Origin: Drosophila miranda
Taxonomy: Eukaryota > Arthropoda > Insecta > Diptera > Drosophilidae
Assembly: GCF_003369915.1 (NCBI RefSeq)
Contig: NC_046675.1
Location: 11,780,001 to 11,844,000 of the forward strand
Direction: 5' to 3'
DNA length: 64,000 bases
Shown here: positions 61,369-64,000 of the stretch, piece by piece
Layout of the letters: the number at the start of each line of letters is the position of its first letter
Numbering within the stretch: position 1 is the first letter of the stretch
Notes under the pieces: generated by a model
Database searches by the model: none
What the model was told of the DNA's origin: nothing
What the model saw: the letters and a program-made list of their open reading frames with translations, nothing else
Position numbers and translations under genes: made by a program

Positions 61369-62307
61369 GCTACTCGTAGAGGAAGCATGCAACCAGCATG
61401 GTTCCATTAGAGCGCCAAAAGATAAGGCAGCCAATGGAGCCAGCCCGAAACAGACCCGAGTCGGACACTCGGGCACGAAGAAAACGCCGCCAATGAGCAT
61501 AGAGAGAGGCGCCCACGCAACAGGCTGCCTGCCCCATGGACAGTAGAGTGGCGTTGAGTGGGGTGGCCTGTCGGTCTTGGTGTTGGTGTTGTTGGTGTGC
61601 CAGGTGCGTAGTCGGAGGGGAGTCTCGTCTCCACACCTCTCATGGGAGGGAAAAGTTACTGCAGCTCGGCCCCCCCACGCACAAAGAGTTTACTTTGTGG
61701 CTGACGTCAAGGATTGACTTTTAATAACAGTGGCAACTCTGCCTGTAGGCAAATCTGTAGGGCTGTCGTTTCCAAAGATGTAAACTCTATCCAAGTAGAC
61801 TGCTTCACAAATGTCAAAAATATTTCAAAATAATGCATTTATTTTCTAGCCTCGTTTTTCTCATTTCCATCTTGGGTCTTCGCTCAAGAGATCTTTTACT
61901 ATTTGGCTTCTACCAGACTCCACTGTGTCAGTGGGTTACCAAGTGCAAGAACAATTTTAAACAATTTTCTCTTTAAGTAGTTTATTTCAAAGCTTTGTGC
62001 AACATAAAATCATATGTGGCGCCCCATAGCGGTATGACTTGGCCGCGTGTGTTCTATCACATTCATCTCAACGAGTGTGGGGGGTGTGTTTGGGTCAAGT
62101 GTGTGTGCAAGTGGAAGATACCAAATAAACATTTACCACATGATAATCATTTAAATTCGAACGCAAGTAGCGCAATAGCAAAATGGAAATTAGTTTCTTT
62201 GCTGCGCCGGTCTAAGTGTGGTTGGGTTTGTCAGCGTGCAGGTAGGCTGACAAACCCCAGTGTACGTGTGTAGGGTGGTTATGTGTTGGTGTGGGGATCC
62301 CTGCATC
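61369..62307. other. CCHa1 upstream region and Hsp10 3' UTR
   Basis: No coding sequence is seen. It holds the CRE octamer TGACGTCA at 61702-61709. On the minus strand AATAAA at 61986-61981 is a possible poly(A) signal for the Hsp10 gene, about 320 nt after its stop. Confidence 0.6.
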
Positions 62308-62616
62308 CTACTCCAGCTTCGCCAGGATGTCGCTCTCGCGGAAGAGCTCGTACTCGCGCTTGTCGTCCATGTCCACCTTAGTGCCCCCGTACTTGGGCAA
62401 CAGGACACGATCACCCTCCTTGACGGCGACGGACAGGTGGCCAGCTCCGGCCGGGTTGCGAGCGCCGGGTCCAACGGCGACCACCAAGCCCTGCATCTCC
62501 TTCGGCACCGACTCCTCCGGCAGCAGTATGCCACCTGCAGTGGTAGTCTTCACCTCGAAGCGCTGGATCAGTATGCGGTCCAGCATGGGAATGACCTTCT
62601 TAATAGCGTTGGCCAT
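62308..62616 (-). CDS. CG9920: Mitochondrial 10-kDa chaperonin (Hsp10/GroES)
   Basis: Co-chaperonin that caps Hsp60 in the mitochondrial matrix and assists folding of imported proteins. The single coding exon gives 102 aa, the usual Hsp10 length. Conserved features include the start MANAIKKVIPMLDRILIQR and the mobile loop around residues 23-34 with the Hsp60-binding tripeptide ILL at 30-32. The roof-loop region GPGARN and the C-terminal segment GDRVLLPKYGGTKV then ESDILAKLE follow. There is no cleavable presequence, as usual for Hsp10, whose basic N-terminus directs import. D. melanogaster has two such genes; position near foxo suggests CG9920 rather than CG11267, but the symbol rests on memory of gene order. 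A 3' splice site (ATATTTTCAG) abuts the ATG. Confidence 0.93.
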   Translation of the reverse strand: MANAIKKVIPMLDRILIQRFEVKTTTAGGILLPEESVPKEMQGLVVAVGPGARNPAGAGHLSVAVKEGDRVLLPKYGGTKVDMDDKREYELFRESDILAKLE

Positions 62617-62790
62617 CTGAAAATATTTCCGAAAAAAAATTTTAGTAATTTTGTTCACAAGATTCGAAACTAATTTAAAATTCTCACTTTTGCTGTCAGG
62701 AAAAAATTTTTTTATTTTATTTATTTTTTTCTTTTTTTTTTCTTTTTTTTTTGTTACGATGTGCTTCGTTTCACTCTCGACTGAGAACTG
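62617..62790 (-). promoter_or_regulatory. CG9920: Hsp10 leader exon, 71-nt intron and start-site region
   Basis: Minus strand. TCAGTTCTCAGTCG initiator-like sites lie at 62791-62778 (A+1 candidates 62789 and 62782). A leader with long A-rich runs follows to GCAAAA|GTGAGA (donor 62687). A 71-nt intron then ends in TTTTCAG immediately before the ATG at 62616. No TATA box is seen. The TSS is inferred from motif only. Confidence 0.5.
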
Positions 62791-63600
62791 AATTTTCCTA
62801 GTCCTACATTTGTTCAGAAAAAATAAGTCCAGGCAAATGCGATGGAAGAGCAAAAAGAGGTTACTGCGATTGATAAAAATTAGTAGAGTTAAAAGCTGTC
62901 AATGTTTCGGTTTCTGGTCTAGTAATTCCCATCGTTGCATTCCCTGTCAAATGACTCATCTACGACGAATATAATGAATATAAATCAAATATAATGACCA
63001 CAACTGTTCTTTCTGCAGGTGGTATAATGCTTATATTAGATTATGGTATGCAATAAATTGAAAAATAAATAATGTAACCACTGGGGCAGTAGTTACCGCA
63101 ATAAACAGCTGAAAGCCTTAATAGTTCCGTCTAACACGGTCCAGCCCAAACACAAAGCCAACCACATCGCTGCCTGGTCGTTGCTGGTGCACGTCCGATG
63201 TCCGTTATGTTTTTCGCTTTGATTAATACCCACGCTGGCGTCAGCGCCACCTGTTGGTAGTTGGGCTTACTAAGCTTAGCGGGTGTGGGGGTGTTTTGGC
63301 TTCTCTTTCCGGAAGTTTTTTGCCTCTCTATTGTTCTGCTTTCTCTCTCTCTCCGCGTGTGTCAGTGCGTGAGTCTTCCTTCCTGCCTTGTGTGTGTGTT
63401 GTACGTGCTTAAGTGTGTATGTGTGAAGCTGCGTTGGTGTTTGTGGAGCGGTGGGTGGGTGGATGAATGGGTGGGTGTGTTTGTCTAAACTTGTAGCGCG
63501 TTAAATGATGTTAGAAATTTTGTTGTGCTTAACTTTTCCCAGGGCTTCTTTTTATACCCCTACATAATACACCGCGTATTTATTATTTCAACAAAGTAAA
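62791..63600. other. Upstream flank of the Hsp10 gene
   Basis: No coding exon is recognised. A GCGCCACCT core at 63244-63252 (AGGTGGCGC on the minus strand) matches the CTCF motif. TG- and GGGT-rich simple sequence occupies 63385-63480. Confidence 0.5.
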
Positions 63601-63609
63601 TAATGGTTC

Positions 63610-63720
63610 TTTAACCCCATAAAGTGTATATATTACTGATCAAAGTATACATCCCAGTATACGTCTATATATTCTGCATCAAAATAAATATCCGAATGGA
63701 TTGAGCTATGTTAGTTTTAT
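63610..63720. repeat. Diverged dispersed-repeat fragment at the window end
   Basis: CCATAAAGTGTATATATTACTGATCAAA resembles the CATAAAGTATATATATTCTTGATCAGCA-type core of the same dispersed Drosophila repeat seen at 11570-11730. A further piece at 63800-63850 (TGTTCTATATATTGGGGGTTGCGAC, then ATCTGAACATTCGGTCG) fits the same kind of element. The copy is decayed and the boundaries are unclear. Confidence 0.35.
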
Positions 63721-64000
63721 ATCCTATCATTTCCTTCCCATCGCTCATTAATTAAGACTTTTGGCTGAAAATTCAATCAGGACCTTATTTTTGGTGCTAG
63801 CGTTGTTCTATATATTGGGGGTTGCGACAATCATCTGAACATTCGGTCGTAATGAGAGTCTTTGTAAAAAAAACCATTGTGTTTCTTAAGATAATTCCGC
63901 CAAAGTTGCAGTGTATATGATTGGTAATATATTCATGTAAATAAGATGAAAATAAAAATATACTTTCGCTATATAATTATACCCTTTTGACTGTGTTCAA

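Noticed and set aside
62308..62853. N-terminally extended Hsp10 frame of 181 codons
   Set aside because: The extension is Lys-rich translation of an A-rich leader and a short intron. Hsp10 starts at the MANAIKK methionine, preceded directly by a 3' splice site.
1..64000. CRISPR arrays, bacterial operons or insertion sequences
   Set aside because: The window is insect nuclear DNA with introns and TATA/Inr promoters. The only tandem arrays are micro- and minisatellites without spacers.

Overview
The window is nuclear DNA from a Drosophila species. Every gene I recognise is a fly gene with fly-style short introns. The FOXO protein, including its Q-rich insertions and the N-terminal glycine-rich insertion after MDQLSG, resembles what I remember of the obscura group more than D. 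melanogaster. The species is inferred, not proven. The gene set (tRNA-Ser, foxo, Npc2b, CCHa1, an Hsp10 gene) fits the 88A neighbourhood of D. melanogaster chromosome arm 3R, i.e. Muller element E.

Layout. A tRNA-Ser(GCU) lies near the left end (651-732, minus). About 13 kb of AT-rich, microsatellite-rich DNA without convincing coding sequence follows. From about 14 kb to about 52 kb the plus strand is occupied by foxo. It has a probable 5' UTR exon (about 14.03-15.27 kb), eight coding exons between 24026 and 45267 (650 aa), and a probable 5.2-kb intron inside the 3' UTR leading to a last exon at 50809-about 51985. The 16.5-kb intron 24557-41102 interrupts the forkhead domain and collects repeats: a LINE-like tail, a MITE-like element and an 11-bp minisatellite.

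Downstream the genes are compact. A secreted attacin (minus, 52319-53088) has its own TATA box plus GATA and kappaB sites. Npc2b (plus, 56494-57038) has two candidate upstream promoters. CCHa1 (minus, four coding exons, 57558-61156) encodes the CCHamide-1 neuropeptide. An Hsp10/GroES-type chaperonin gene (minus, 62308-62616) ends the series. Npc2b and CCHa1 converge, with poly(A) signals about 105 bp apart.

Functionally the block mixes insulin/stress signalling (FOXO), innate immunity (attacin), sterol/lipid binding (Npc2), a gut/brain peptide hormone (CCHamide-1) and mitochondrial protein folding (Hsp10). No operon-like logic is expected in a fly. The main points for follow-up are the attacin copy beside foxo, the foxo 3' UTR intron, duplicated segments inside foxo introns with DRE motifs, a small unassigned ORF between foxo and the attacin, and an Inr+DPE promoter with no assigned gene. 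I did not find a wholly new biological system.
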